Shown here: positions 12,601 to 28,900 of the stretch, in pieces
Layout of the letters: each line of letters opens with the position of its first letter
Position numbering within the stretch: the first letter of the stretch is position 1
DNA from: Glandiceps talaboti
Lineage: Eukaryota > Hemichordata > Enteropneusta > Spengelidae
Assembly: GCF_964340395.1 (NCBI RefSeq)
Contig: NC_135556.1
Span: forward strand, 7,869,001 to 7,933,000
Length of the DNA: 64,000 nt
Direction: 5' to 3'
Position numbers and translations under genes: made by a program
The notes under the pieces: generated by a model
Told to the model about the DNA's origin: nothing
What the model saw: the letters and a program-made list of their open reading frames with translations, nothing else
Database searches by the model: none

Positions 12601-15600
12601 GTCCTACGACATTAATGACCACAAGTAAAGCAGGTAGAGAGCGACCTACTCTATAAATCTACAGCCAAGATTTATTCTAAAAGGCAACTTTTGCCCCGCA
12701 GGTCAGCTAGAAAGAGAAGATTTTATGCAGAACCCTGACGGCATGTCATAATTTTTGTGATGGAGCGAATGAGTTTCAGTTGCCCTACATCAGTGAAGGG
12801 TTAAAAATTGATGCTGGTCGCCATGGTAATAGTCCCGATTATCCTTGGCGACGTTTAAATGTATAGGAGTTAGTGTAATTTCAATATTGGCTTCAGGAAA
12901 TTGTCGTAAATGCTGTGGTCAGGCCGCCATCTGTTCACCTTTTTAACTCGTACAGATACTGTCAAATTAGTGTTGTTATTACTCATATATAAATTTAGTA
13001 TATTATCTTCATTACTTCGCATTAAATTATCGTAACCACAAAAAATCGCCAGAAAAATGGACAAAGAGTTGATTTAATTAATATTCGGTTACATATTTTA
13101 TACAATTTTTAGTTACAAAATAATATACAATGTGAAGGAAAATCCAGATAATGTCGCAATTTCCACTGAAAAATGTATAATTGTAAGATTTCGACAACGG
13201 GTGTATTTCCGATAAATGAAACACAAAAGCTACTGTTTCAAGGCTGATTTTAAGAAATAAACAAAGGGGCTTACTTGATCCATCCTGACCACGATCTGTT
13301 GGACACTGAATACCTCTCCATCATAGCAGTTAACTTGAGCAGAGACAGTTTCCGAAGCACCATGATTTGTCCAGCTGAGAGATTGTGTATTTGGAAAGGT
13401 CTGTAGCAGAAATATGATTAAATAAGACATAATTAATACCAAATAAAATATTTGCACAATTTCTAATTTGAAATTTGTTATTCCCACAAGAAATATACAT
13501 ACAGAAAGGAAATAAATGATAACATCCAAAACGAACACGATTAATTTAAATATAATATCAAATTAATGACATCAAAACAATGAAATAAACCAGCAAGAAA
13601 AAAATAGTTTTGACAGAAAAAAATTGTAAAAATTACATAAAAAATGTCGAAGTCATACAATGATTTCATTAAAGCGCATAGAAGGCTAAGATAAATCAAA
13701 TATATGAACAGAATATTTCACTGCAAAAATTACGCCTACCTACCTTACAAGAATGAGTAATGTGAACTGACTAACAATTATTATGCTCGTACCAACCACA
13801 AAGAAATTACTCATTTTATGATGCCATGCACCAAATAATATAAAGAAAGTGTCTTGCAGTGAAATTATTCCCATACGGAAAAAATGAACAAGGAAGATGA
13901 AATAAGCTCAAATTGACGAGCATTTAAGAAAAAAACAACAAATAATGAAAAAAATATGACGAGAAAAATAAATGAAGTTAAAATAGTGAAACATACGCAT
14001 TAGCCGATAATAGCGTAGAAGGCACCATCGCTGAAGATGAATCGTAACTAGCAACCGTCATATTAGGAAAGCAGATAGAAGTGTAAGGCGAGATGACTAG
14101 AATACAACTGAAACGGCAGGTACACAGCACCGATAATTTGAATAGGCAGATGCAAGGCTATTTTTAGCCGCAGAGTGTGTGGGCGGGATATTGAGAAAGA
14201 CTGCCACCATGAAAATCTACTCTAACCCATAGTCTTCAATCTCAAGCCTTGCTTGTAAAATATATTGCTCTTAATAATGTCTCTCCGTCTCCCAAAATTT
14301 GAGTTAGGACTATTAGATTTTTCGATCTTAACACGCACAATTTAGCATTAACAAGACATATCTTCTTATTATCTCAGTCATATATACATATATATTTATT
14401 AGGTACAAATAATAGATTTGTTCATTAACATTCGGGGGGAAAATTAACATGATTAGTGCAAATCTGATTTATTCATGCAATTTTCATTTTGGTTTTGAAA
14501 AGCAATGAACCTTTTGTACAGCTATCATTTTAGTTTCAGTTGATTTGTCTTCAGCCTGACACGATCTGCACGTATCTTTATCATCAAAAATGATGATGTG
14601 CTGTCACGGCAACAAGGTAGGCAGATGCCCATATATGGGAGTGAGGTGATTGGTGACGTTTATATTTTAACATAATGGTTTCCAACTCCCGGTGCCAAGG
14701 CATGGGAATTAATTGTACCAGTAACACACACTACACTGCAAGAGTTCCCTTACCTTGAGTTCAAGCTGGGGCGATGTGATTTTGAAAAGCTGTGCCATCG
14801 GATGCGTGGCCGTCTGTAAAAATGAGGTACAAGGCATGAAGGTCAATTACTGATATTATTTGCAGCTCTATGTGTTTACACCGTCTCTATATACAGAGAC
14901 AGCCTTTTGCATTTATTCCACAAGGACACGATCCATCTTCATACATCACTCATACATAACATCATCGCTGTTCTAAAACACAGCCATATCTGTTTGTGTT
15001 CTGTTTCTACCTTGTATAAGATTTTCAACTGACAGAAAGATATCCCTTGTGGATGTAATCTGTATCCGCTTTGTACCGTTGTCCACCAAGGCCATCAACA
15101 ATGGACTCAAAATACCGTACTAATTAGTCGCAAAAGCTGACTTCATTAGTTTGCACCCACAATAATACACAGACAGTAATATATAACTTCTGTGGATCTA
15201 GTTAAAAAAATATCTTGCTTCATGGAACAAAAAATTTTTTTTTTTAATTTTATAATCACGATAAAATGGATCTAAATATATAACCACAAATGTTCTGTTA
15301 TCTAATTCTCAAATCAACATACTGTGATACATCAATAAATTGTAACTGGTCACATACTATCTGAAATTACAACTGAACCAGACTCGAATTTTAAATTTTA
15401 AATCTACAAAAATTAGCCACATGTCACTTTTCATTCCATTGAATTAGATTTGAACTTAAATAGATTACATGGTCAGACTTGAATTTTAAATTTCAAATCT
15501 GCAAAATTAGCCACACGCCACTTTTCGTTCCATTGAATTAGATTTGAACTTATATAGATTACAAGGTTGATATATACAGTACAATTAAACTACGTAATCT

Positions 15601-16210
15601 ATGTTGCCACGGTAACATGTCAGTTTCGGGTAATGAACTATTGTTTACATGATTTAGAATTAAATTTCACTTTCAAATCCTTGAAAGTTCATTCTCCTAT
15701 TGGTTTTTTTTTTTATTCAAATTCAAATGGTGACAAGGAAAGCAACAAAACAAAATGTCCCCGAGAGTATCACATGACAACATGTAGTAATGAAACAGAT
15801 AGCATCTACTCTCAAGTGCTATTTTCAACTGATATCTACTATCGCCATGGTAACGCAGGAGTAGTGTCTTTTTTTCTTTTTAAGGGCATAGCAGTTTGAA
15901 CCATGGCCTTGGAATATCCTACACAAAACTTGAAAAACAACAATTCCTACACAAACAGTGATCGATTAGAAACCTGACAAGGTTTTAATGCACAGTGTTT
16001 TTTGTTTAACTCGAGTAAAGCCAGTGAAATCTACCTTCTATGTTTTTCCTGGATTTTTTTTTTTTTTTTTTGAAATCGGGTTATCCATTTCAATAAATAA
16101 TGAAATGTATCTAGTTTCTACATTTCACAATATCGTCAACACTCAGCTAATAACGACAGGGTTCAATAACTCTATACCAAAAACATGCAACGCATCAGAA
16201 AACTGCTTTC

Positions 16211-16249
<39 letters not shown>

Positions 16250-16895
16250 TTACTGTATTTTTACACTATTACCAATCTGGGGGAAGAACACCATTTTTGG
16301 GGAAAAATGTAAATTTATAAAAGATTTTCCTCTCATTGACTGTGTTCCCAGTGTTCTAAAAACCATAAAATACACACTGATTGTTTAAGAAACTGTAAAT
16401 GATACAAGATTTCATTCTCTCTCTCTCTGCTCAACTCAAATAAAAGGCTAAATGTATAGAAAACTATGTACATTATACAATAGTTCCCTCTTGTTACAAT
16501 TATAAAACTTAGTGAAACACTACTACACTACACTACACTGCACTGCACTACACTGCACTGCACTACACTACACTACACTACACTACACTACAACCACACT
16601 TGCTAGCTGTTGACCACCACAACTCTTATCTTAATGATAGCAAATGAATTTGTGGAATTCGGAAGTCAATCTGATGACGACAGCAATGTTACAATTTTGA
16701 TAGTATTCCTTTACACCGAATGATTCTTTTCAAATTTTGATAGCAAATATCCATCTAATTTCACCACAGCAAACATTTTTATGGGATACTCTGTAACTAG
16801 AAATTGGAACTTTTGTTTGTAACCCTTTAAAAATTTAAAAATTGTACACTTTTTTTCCCAAAATGAGTAAAATTTTGCTATGCTACACATATCAG

Positions 16896-16939
<44 letters not shown>

Positions 16940-19900
16940 CGCATAGTTTTTGTTTATTTTTTTCTTCAAAATTTTACTACCTATTCTGAAAAGGATTCAA
17001 ATTTGCTATGCCATAAATACCAGTTAGTTTTTGTTTGTGTGATCACATCTTTGTATGCAACTTTTTTTGAAAATTTTACAATTTACTCCCATAATGAATA
17101 AAATTTTGCTATGCTGTAAGTTATCACAGTTAGTACTTGTTTGTATGATCACAGCTAGACATTACACCAATGACTACGAAATAAAGAAAACAAAAACAAA
17201 TGGTAAATCATCTTCCTTCTAGCTTTATATTTGCCTTATTAGATAGGTATAGAACTATGAGAAAGAAAGAACCTTAGCTTGCAAACATACGAGAGCAGTC
17301 ATTTCACTTACCGTCCTGACCTTGACAATGAACTTCCAACACCGGAATCTCGGCGTTCTCTAACTTCCATCACACCTTGTAAATCTTCTGTAGAGCCTGC
17401 AGTGTCAATTTCACTTGTATCTTGGCACGATGACGTTCCACTGATACCAGCGTCTGTCTCAATATGGAGGTGTATCTTCTTGGGTTGTATTTCTGGCGTT
17501 GTATCCGGCGTAGGTGATGGTATCGGTGATGAAGCCAGGAAAGCGTCATCCTCCTGGCCACCTACAGTACAGATCCAACAAAACAGGAGAGAGAGAAACA
17601 GGATGTATTAAATTTAGATTTTTTTAAAAATAACATGACTATTTTCCTTATACCTAAAATAAGACTAGAATCTAGCCAAATAAACAGAAATAACAGATTT
17701 TCTCACAGTAGGTAATTTTCACTCACAAAGGTGAACTACAATTTATGGGTTTCGTAAAAGAAACGAGAAGTCCTTTTTGTCTATGTTAAACTTTATTACC
17801 AATGTTTTGACCTCACACAGGGTCTAAAAGCAATAACAAAATGAACGAAACAAAAGTGAGTAAAATAAACAAAACCATCAATACACAATAACAGAGGTCT
17901 ACTACAATAAAAAGTGAAATTTATTCCATTTTGGTGGCATACGGTTCAGCACCTATTTCTATATTAAAACTTGCGAGTCATCCTTTTCACATGCACCTAG
18001 GGGGTCCAATGCTAGGAACACCTAGCCAGTCACTAAGGATACTCAAACAAAAACTTTGTTCCTGTACAGAAATGAACATGACTTGTGAAAGACTTTCCTC
18101 CTAATGAAGTTTGACATTATGCAAATAAGTGAAACTCAACATTGTGGTCAGAACTTGGGTAAAGAGCTTACATAGTGACTGTGCACTGCACCATGTTTGT
18201 AAACAAACACTAGGTACTTAACCTGGAAGACCACTAAACTGTATGAAATCCGTTAGACTCATAAAGTTGGAACTCGATGACAGTTTCCTTTTAATAGAAC
18301 ACAAATAAATTAGATGTTTATTTACCTATATACGTTTCATTGTCATTGTTGATTTCCCCCATCTGGTTCATTTCATTCAGGTTTTCGTTGATTCCATTCA
18401 GAAGTCTTTCGACTTCAGCACTGATAGCCGTGATGTCACTCATGTCCATTTCTGACTCGTCTTCTTGCCAAGTGTCGTAGGATTTCTGTGAGGCTGTGTC
18501 ACTTTTCTCCTTTGTTGTGTCTTTAGCCTCAAAAACTATCGGTTCATCCTGGAACTCGTCACACAGTAGCAGTTGATTAATGTTGTTCAAAATATCTTGC
18601 TTTTCTGATTCCAATTCCGATGACGACATACTGTTGGCACTTGTGTTTCTAGATATTCTAAAAGGATCAAAATCTGATGCGTATGACGCTTCTAGTTCAC
18701 TCATTGCTGGAACGCTGTTACATCTACAATGATTCAAATTTGACAAGTTACTAATTTCTCGTTGTAATTGCTCCTCAAGATCTGCTGTGTCCGTGTACAA
18801 CATGCTACCTAAACTTGCATGCAATTGTACAGGCACGTTGTCATAAATACTTGTGCGGTTTAATCCACTCTCATCATTGGAGCTACGCCGTTTGCGGTTC
18901 ACCTGAGGTAGACAATCGTTGTCGCCAGTAATATCTCTACCAAAGTTAAAACTACCCGTACGAGTATTGATACGACTACCCGTCCGCGTCTCGATATATT
19001 CACCATTTGATAACAGCCGTGGAAGCGTGGCACTGAAGACTTCATCAGCATCCATGCCACTCGTTTCAGACTTTCTTCGGTTGTGGGTTCCCGCATTACG
19101 CTTTGGCAATGTCTTGGGGCTTTCAATGTCACTACCTATGTTTTCAAAACTTTGTTTTTGTTCCTGATTGAAAACGACTCCACCACGTTTGCTCCTATCA
19201 GCTGCTGATCGTTCCGATTTCACTCTCCTTAACACAGAGGGTGATGTCACACCGTTGCCTACTTGCGATTCCTGGGCAACCTTTAAATCAACGCAATTAA
19301 AGAGTTCAATTTTTTCTTGCAGATTACTGGATCCTGTAACAATAGGTCCACTGATTGTGATTCCGTCTTTCAAGTTCAAGGCAGGTCTCTTCTTTAAGCT
19401 AGAGTTCTTCCTGCCTTTCAAACTGTCCAGTCTCTTGAGGAGACTTTTAGCTCCTCTCATACGCTCATGCGTATTCATGGCAAAGTCTTTATGAGTTGTT
19501 TTCTCCACAGATATTGGCGATGAAATTTCAATGATAGCTTCTCTTGGTGTGGACATAACTCCACTTTTCTTCACATTGTCTTTTCCCGCGTTGCCTCTCA
19601 TTGTGTCCAAATTGCCAGCTGCTATTAGGGACTCAAGATATTCACCTTGTTGACTTTTAATACTGTTGCTACTACTCGAATAAGAGCATGGATCGATTTG
19701 CATACCCTGAGCAGAGCAACTTTCAGCTGTGTTTCCCTCACTCGGAATCTCGCAATTTGCCTCCTGAAGGTACAATTCCAGAGGGTTTAGTCTGCGAGAC
19801 CAACGTCGACTACTTCGTTGAAATTTCCACTTGTTACTTAGTGCACACTGGTCGTCCTCATCAGAATCATCACCCTAGCAATAGAACAAATAATAGAAAA

Positions 19901-22900
19901 TTTGAAGCTGTACCTTTGAAGATGATTTCCAATTTTTCAGATTCAAAACGCACAATGACATATACTTGTAATGACATTCTATGTCTGTTGGCTTCATTAC
20001 AGCGAAATACAGGTATAATGTAGTAATTTTTGTTATCTAAGATAGTCAGAAACGGTAGTTTGATAAATATAGCTACAACTGCATCTGCTGAAATTACACT
20101 AACAATACGTGTCCTCTCGAACAATTTAAAAGTACCTAGATTCCAATTATCCACATTACCCAAAAGGTCGGTGGCTTGACAAACAACGTTATTAGTGATA
20201 GAGTGTGTCATGGCCAAAACACACATACACACACATTACAGTGGCAGTACGTAATTTAAAACATGACAAATTTGAGTTAGTATCTACAAATGGGTCAGCT
20301 GTCAACCATTGTATGGAGTCAATAAATATATATACTCCTTGCTGTAAATAGTTTGGACTCTAAGACACCATACTCAAACTAATTATTTAAACAATAGTTT
20401 TAACACTCCCCCCCCACCCACCCATCTCCTGACGAACTGTCAAGTACAGTATACAGTAAACCTGGAAATCTTTATGATAGAGTTATTTTTGCTTATTTCG
20501 CTAGACAACACAAACATGACATTGAACGCTTCCAAAAAAAAAGGCTTTGCGTTGCCGATGACATGTTGTTTTTAAGAATACTAGTCCCCCTTACATAACC
20601 ATAAGAAATGAACATAAGAAACTGAACACATCTCAAAACTTGTTTTACTATTGTTGAAACTTACATTGTTCAGCATTGCTAGAACTTAAAATTTTTTAAT
20701 TGTGTCAGTCATACAGACAGACAGACAGACAGACAGATTTTGAAAGTATCATGGATGCTAGAAATTGCAAACTTTTCTCTCTCTTGAAATTTTGTCTATA
20801 GGGGAGACATTAATTGTTCTTTGCGGGTGGGGGTGGGGTGGGACAACAGAAAGATGATCACAATACTTACAGTTTGTTTTGTGGTTTTCTCAATCTTAAA
20901 AGATGCACACTTATTGAGTATATTCAGTCGTCTGTGGGTGTAAAAATTGAAATAAATTAGCATGATAATATCTGATATCAGGAAAAAACAGTCACATTGA
21001 CACATGTGATGTACCAGAAATCATTCAACTGAATTAAAAAAACGGTACATTTCCTGTCAAGCGAAAAGGTGTTACAACACTTAATTCAATATATAGATTT
21101 ACGTGTAGAGCAACGTGTTGTTCACGGTGCTAGAGTACGTCATAAGACTTCCTATTTTGCATTGATTTGGTGAACACAACAGATGTTCCCAATCCATATG
21201 AATGGTTCTACTCTTGGTTTGTTTACGACCTTCATTTCAATAACTCACATCATAACATCCTATTTGTCGGTAATTTCATTGATCACGTACAAATTTGAAC
21301 CCCCCCCCCCTTATTTTGTCAATTTCAAAGATATTTTTATGTCAGAAAATACGCTAAGTAGCTGTTCTATTACAGCTAAAGCACCCTATTTGCTATGATT
21401 TCAGTCATTACTACGATTTGTTGTCCAAATCACGCTAAGTACATCCGTAACCTGTGAAATACGTCAGTCTACTACCTACCTATTCTTATAGCTAACGTAA
21501 CTGACACCCTGCAGTGTTTGTTATTGGAACAGGTATCAACATACTGCAACAGTTGGTTTCCTTTCCCAAACTAATTTAGTGCTGATCACATTTACCGTGA
21601 AATTAACACTACTGTGCAGAGAGAGAAAAAACATCCCTATTTATATGTGGTGTAATCTGAACAAATCAACACCGGTAATCATTGCCGGTTATTTTATCTT
21701 TAAATTTTGAAATATTTTATCTTTGGGGTGGGAAAATATTTTGAATTCTTTTTTTTTTCATGATAACAGTATATTTGAACTTTGTCAACACTACTGCAGG
21801 GACAAATGTTCAAAACAATTTCTTCCCATTTCGCTCAAATACCAACTACAATTTGACCTTGACGACAAAATAATTAACATATCTCAGGATAGACTGCACA
21901 AACTGAACACTTGCTTATCAACTGCAATCACGAAGATGAAGTGAAAAACATACATGACGCCATATCAGTCACTTCAAAATACATTTCACACACACCACGA
22001 TTGCAAATTTTTAAGTTTTACGCATGATTCGTGTTTCACAAAGGTTATAAAAGACATACTTTTTTTTTTTACCTATATCACCTTTTCATGAATCGTTTCT
22101 GTAGTTAAGTAGTCACGACGATGAGCCCCGACATCTCATTAAAATGAAACTTTATGATGGAGAAAGGTTAAGCATTTGCAGTAAACGTAAAAAAAGGGAT
22201 TCACTTTGTGTGTTCTTTGATGGGACAATAGGTTGCACCAACGTTGAATGACGTTCTAACAATTTATATACTTAACATTTACACATGTGGAATTCATGAC
22301 GTATGTATTAGCAAAGGTGATTCTTTCCTGTTTATCAGGCAGCTACTTCACGACGTACATTTTAAAAGTTTTGTAAAACAACTTTTTAAAAAAAAAAACT
22401 ACGTCCTTCTTCTAGTAGATACAGATAGCTTTCTCTGAATAGAAATAACACTTGATGTTTAAAGAAATCTGACATCAAAATACTTTACGTTTACAAAAGT
22501 CAGATGACATGATAACGTTTAGTGTTTTTAGAAATCATCAGTTTTTACTTTTAGAATTAACAGGTGAAGAGCTGTACTAGGATGCATAGGGAGACTTTCC
22601 CTGGTGCCTAGGAAGAATTTTCTGAAGCTTGGAATAACATTTCTGATGCCCAGGGAGAATTTTTCCGGTGCCTTGAGAGACTTTCCCTGGTGTCAACGTA
22701 GAATTTTTTCCTAATGCTTATTGGGAAGATGGTTAGAGAGAATTTTCCTGATGCATAGGGAGAATTTTTGTGGTGCCTTGAGAGACTTCCACTAGTGCCT
22801 AGGGGGAATTTTTGGAAGCTTAGAAGAAAAAAATTCTGATGCCAAGGGCGAATTTTCCTGATGCTTATTACAAAGACTTTCACTGATGGTTAGAGAAAAT

Positions 22901-25900
22901 TTTCCTGATGCCTGGAGACAATTTTCCTGATACCTAGGGAGAATTTTCCTGATGCCTAGGGGAGTTTTCTTTGATGCTTAGGGAGAATTTTCCCGGTGTT
23001 TTTTTCTAGACAACCTCCCGAAAAATTCAGATTCATCTGTAGACTCAATATGAAAACCAAGTACTCATTGTTCATGTATCATATATGAATACAATTTGTA
23101 GTTGTGAACTTGACTTACCTGAACAATGACTGGATTGAATCTCTATCTAAAAAATCATGGTCTTTGACAACAGATTGTATATCTATAGGAAACAAACAAT
23201 CTGAAAGAAACAGAAATCTACATTGTTAAATCTATGTGTGGACGATATATTGTTGAACTGTGTTGTACGACCAAAGACTACACAAATCTACATTGTTAAA
23301 TCTATGTGTGGACGATATATTGTTGAACTGTGTTGTACGACCAAAGACTACACAAATCTACATTATTAAATCTATGTGTGGACGATACTATGGCAAATCT
23401 GCCTTATACAACAAACCAAACGATACAGAAAACCTATAAGTACCGGTAAAAGTCAATAATGACAGTCTGACTTCTAGTGCACCAATTAATTTATCATGTC
23501 AAGTCCTGTCATGCTAGCATTCTCTACAAATAATACTACCTCTGAATTGTTTTACAAACACAACATAATGAAAGCAAACAGTCAAATATTTACATTCTAA
23601 TGAGCCACATTGTATGAAAAGAATGTTGAAATATTCCTCCTAATATAATAATCCAAATTAATTGTCTGCAAAAAATTACTGAAATATTTCTCTTAATACT
23701 TGCACATATAAATGCAAACGAATCGATACTGTTTACAATGAAAAAATGCCAAAGTTTCTTTTTTTAAATCCCTCAGGAAAAATAATTATCTTAAATATAC
23801 TGGGCTTGTGACTGTAATAGGTCTACTTAGTGGGTAATTGGTAATCATAGTAATCTGCTGTGCCTATAATGCCATGATAAGGACAAGAAGGGCAGTGCAC
23901 AGGGTCAAAGGTCGGGGTGACTTCTGACAGGTGAATTTTTATTTCATTGTTTCTTATCAAAGGTTATTTGAATGAGGAATTTGTTTCAAAGGCAGGATGT
24001 TATATTTGAAGAAAAAAAATGATGCCAGGATAAATGTTTGGACGCCGATTAATCGTTACAAAAAATGTCAAAGTTTGCGGATTTTTTAATCCTTCAGAAA
24101 ATCTGTTTCTGAACAATTTCTATACATTGTGATTCATTTCAATTCCGTTCCAGTTCTCTTTTGTTTGGAATTATTTTAAAAAATTAGTCAAATTTCATAT
24201 TTTTTCCACTTCTTGTGTATTTTGGTTTGACAATGTCACATACAAGCTGTGAATGTCATACTTCATTCATATGGAAGACCGATTTAAGCATTGTTACAGT
24301 ATCTAACTTACAGAAACAATCATCAGATGTTTTACTTTCCGACAAAATTGACAGGCACTGTATTTTAACACCTATACAACATAAAGCATGGTGAAGCAGG
24401 CGGAAACATTCGAGGAAATCAAAAAACTGAATTGAATTGGCATGATTTTTCAATTGAAAACTGAACAGACTACATTAATTCCATGTTTGCATTTAAGCAT
24501 TACGGAAGCTGACTCACCTTCAAACATCTGCGCATACTGTGGAAATCCGGCAGCTTTTAACCATTCACACGCTTCAGCTGCTTCGATTTCTGAAATAAAG
24601 TATAAAATGCCTTTGTTAAACACGGTGTAATTTGACAGAATCACACGGCCTACACGTACACCTGTGTTGCAATGTAACACCCAGGATTACACAGCTACCA
24701 ATGATGGTTAACAGACCTCAGAAACCATGGTATTCAGTGCCTTGTGTTTCCCATAGCGCTAGGAGAATCAAATATGTAAAAGAGTACCGCTACACATATT
24801 TTGTGTGAAAATGATTTATAAATACGCTTGCTTGCTTGCCGACACCGCAGAAAAGATATATTACGACATCAGAATATTTGCAAGGAAGACTTGATACAAA
24901 AGCTGGTAACAATAGTCTTAGATAACGCGAGTCACTGCACATCACATAACGTGGTGCTCGCAATCAGGCATTTTGACTGTTTACAGGAGAAAGTCGTTTT
25001 GATTTGGTATGCAAAACTGCATAACCAAAAATACAGTCTTATTATTCATACAAGCACACATGTTGTTTTCACCAAACGTGATTTCATGACCTCCACAGAC
25101 TAACAACCTGTATAAAATATATAAGTGCACTTTTGTGAATCAATCACTATAGTCCTGTCCTCATGTACAATGTTGAATCGGTTTGAAAATGAATCAAAGT
25201 CAATTTTTCTGTCCCGACATTGGGGGTGGGGGGGTGGGGGTGGGGGTGGGGGTGGTTTCATATCAATTCAATGTAAATCGGTTCAAAACCAGGACATGTC
25301 AATTGATTCAAATCCATTGCTCACTTTTCTCATAGAAACCAGTTTTGAACCGACTTATAAACATTGTAACTGAGTCAGTTCAGTTTGAATAGGTTTTGAA
25401 CCAATTCAGGTCAAAAATCAAATTCCAACAAAATCAACAAATCTCTTCTTCAGTTGTTCAACACATAAAAAGTGCAAATAGTTCATTTTTACTGAAAATA
25501 AGTCATAAATTGCACTAAGATTTAGCTTGGTGCAAAAAATCAGTAGATAATCATTTCTATAAATATCTGGTGTGCTAAAAAAACAGAAAAATTAAACCTT
25601 ACTCGGGGAAACTAGAAATCATTGCATTCTTGTCTCTAGAGCATTATTGCTAACATTAATTGTTGGTTGTAGAACTGCGTGGGAAACTTTCTGAATACAG
25701 ATACTTATTTCTGTCTATTTAAGATGTCCGTTAGGACTCCAGGGAGTCTACGCTATGGTAACAGAAAAACAAAAACCATGGCAACACAACACAACACAAC
25801 TATGCTACCGAATGTCTTCTTGTATGCAACAATATTATTCTTTTGAAAAATTTAAACTTCAAAATATCATCCACTCTTAATTTTCACACCATTATAACAT

Positions 25901-28900
25901 GTCACCAACAACAAAAATAACATTTCATAGTGGTGTTTCTGTTTATAGATTCACCTTCTTTACACAACGGCTAAAGTTCGAAGGAAAGGAAGATAAGTTG
26001 AAGTGAATGAGCGAGACAAACACTGGTTTGTTTACTGTTTGGGAAGGTAATGGTAAAAGCTACTAGCATCTTATGTCTTGCAAACGTCACTCATTGTCAG
26101 AACAAAGCAGATCCTCAAAATAACACCACTTCGATGAAAAGTACAAGCAACAACTAAATTATGATGTCATTTCAATTCAGTTGTGCTTGTAAAAAACACT
26201 CCACCCTTAGTCAACAACCGAATTAATTTGTCAATGGGTAAATGTGATCAAGTGAAGTAATGCGTTTACCATTAGGACAGATTTAACACAGCCATACATC
26301 TCCTGATCTATGACAAACACACTAAAAATAGTAACCAGATAAGCGAAAAAAAACACCTCCTACAGTAAATTGATTTTCAGCAAAAGAAAATTAGTCTACT
26401 TAGCTTGGATTGCAAAGACAAGAAAGATGTTTGAACACTTCACGTGATGACTTTGAGTGGAGCAATACATCTGTACACTCTCCATGAACTATGCTTGCCA
26501 TTCATTCAATCATTGCCAGTGTTTGGAAAACTTGATGCGACCATTAATTTCTGACATAGCATACAAACATAAGTTACAATAAAAAATAAATAATCTTTTG
26601 CATTTGACAATACTAACATTCATACGGAATGCGTATACCTACTTTATGTTGAAAGCTTTCTGTGTAGAAAATACAGAGGTATAGTCGATAAGTTTCATCT
26701 CCTATGTGAAGTATGGCAACTGTAACACACGTATTAATCACACTTTTGACTAGCATGAACTATCGTACAGGTCAAATGGCCTGACATAGATCACGGCGAG
26801 TAAACAAACCCGGCATTGTAAACGTGCGAATTCACAACACACACCCATACCTCAACGATGACTCTATGTATGTATATCAAATAAAGATCTCTGGTACAGT
26901 CCCTTACCGGTAAGTACTTATTTGTTGTGTTGACGGACTTTCAGTGAATTTTTCGACATATCACAAGAAACATGGTTAAAACCTGGACAACAACGCACAC
27001 AAACTAGTGATACTCTGGGATAAAAACCTCAAGTATGTTGACAGATCTATTAATTGGTCAAATCATAAAAAAGACCCACCAAAGTATTTAAAACCAAAAC
27101 TGAAATGAAGTTACACAACTGTTACAAAGGTGACCCAAAGACTAATTCAAAATTTTCACGCACAATAGATAACACACACTTTCACCAAACTTACTGCAAT
27201 GTTAGACTTGTATATGTTGTGGTTAGCACTATGTATCGCTGATACCAAGTTCGTCTGTGCTGTGTGTAATCATAGTTCATACTGTACGCAGTGCATCAGG
27301 AACATTGAATGGTAACAACTCAATCATAACAACCACTGTGGGTATTCCTAAATTCCCGCTTTCAGGGTACAATGGTGGGCAACTGTTTAGAAACATGATT
27401 ATGTAACAAATACAACTAATTATACATATCATTGTTTCATTGTACCTAGAACAATAAGCCCCCCTCTACTTGTCATGGGGTGTGTGCATAGTCATATTCA
27501 AACAATACAGTACAGTTATATGCATAATGGTACACCATCACAACAAACCCATGCTGTTCCAAGTTTTCAAATCAGAAATTTCCCTTCACCTTGACCATGA
27601 AAAAAAAAACTCCAGCAGTGACGTAGGAAAACCTCTGATTACCCGTCTTAGTATAATCCTCGACCACATATTGATTGTGGCGTCTTTTCAAAAAGATCGG
27701 AACAATCAACCATGACAGGAACATTGAAACAAGTTTAGTAAGACATTACACATGGTATTTCACACGTATACACTTCATGGGTTCACTCCAAGATAAACAA
27801 AAGTGTGGTGACTGAGAAACAAAATAATTTTCAGGGAGAAAAAGTCACCTTTAAAATGATCACCAAAAACTGACCTATTTGCAGATATAATGACATTATC
27901 ACACGCAAAATGAACAAAGAAAGAATATTAAAACAATAGCAAACTGGAACACTTTTTTCTACAAAAAAACTTGTAATCTTGATAATTTGTACATCTACTC
28001 ATAACTGTGCTCAACTTGTGCTCCTATAATACAAAATGCACATAACAATACCCAATAAACAAAGTCAAACTGATATGTTGCTTTTATCTTCCTTGACCAA
28101 CTTCAGGGTCTATTTTTATCGTATAGTGCACTGCCCTGTTGAAAGCTACATGGAAACCACCCCATTGTACCAAACCCATAGGAAAAAGAATAAGAAATAG
28201 TCTGCCTGAGATCTTACCTCAAAAATTTCACCATTCTCAGCGTTTTTGTCTCGGGTTATTCCCCTTGGCATACCAAATGCCACGTGTTTGTATTGGAGTA
28301 ACGGACCAAATGTTGTTACTACGTTTATGCTAGCAACGTGACTAAACTAAAGCCGGTTGTATGTCGATGATAGATCTGATCGTGACGAAACAACTACTTG
28401 TCAGGGATATCTGCTACTCCAAACAAATTGCAGCCAAAGTCCAACAAATTACGTCAAAGTATGCTGAACGTCCCAGGATTCCCTGCTGGCCTGCTTCTGT
28501 ATCTACCCTACCTACCTACCTACCAGGCTTGTAGTAGACTATGTCAACAGAACAGTTGAAGCCCATCAACTAATACTACATACAGTTTTCCTCTGTAATC
28601 ACCTACAATGTACTTTAGTTGCTGACATGCGATAAGAATGATATTCAAATGTACATGTATCTGGACCACTTATTTGTTCAACATTTTTTTTTCTAATTTT
28701 GTCAATTATTTCATTGCAAAGTAAAAAGTACAACCTTGAGCTAATCTTTGAGAAGATATGATTACTATAAACTAAACGCCCACAGAAAATTTTTTGATAT
28801 GAATCTCTTAGTTCTATTTCTCAGATTACAATATTTGTTGTTTATCCCAACACAAATGGCATTTAAGAATGAATTCAAAAATGGCATTTTTTTTAGAGAA

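Noticed and set aside
28200-28260. Short ATG frame (MVKFL) ending at gtaaga as an alternative first exon
   Set aside because: The phase is wrong for joining exon 2 and nothing else supports it.
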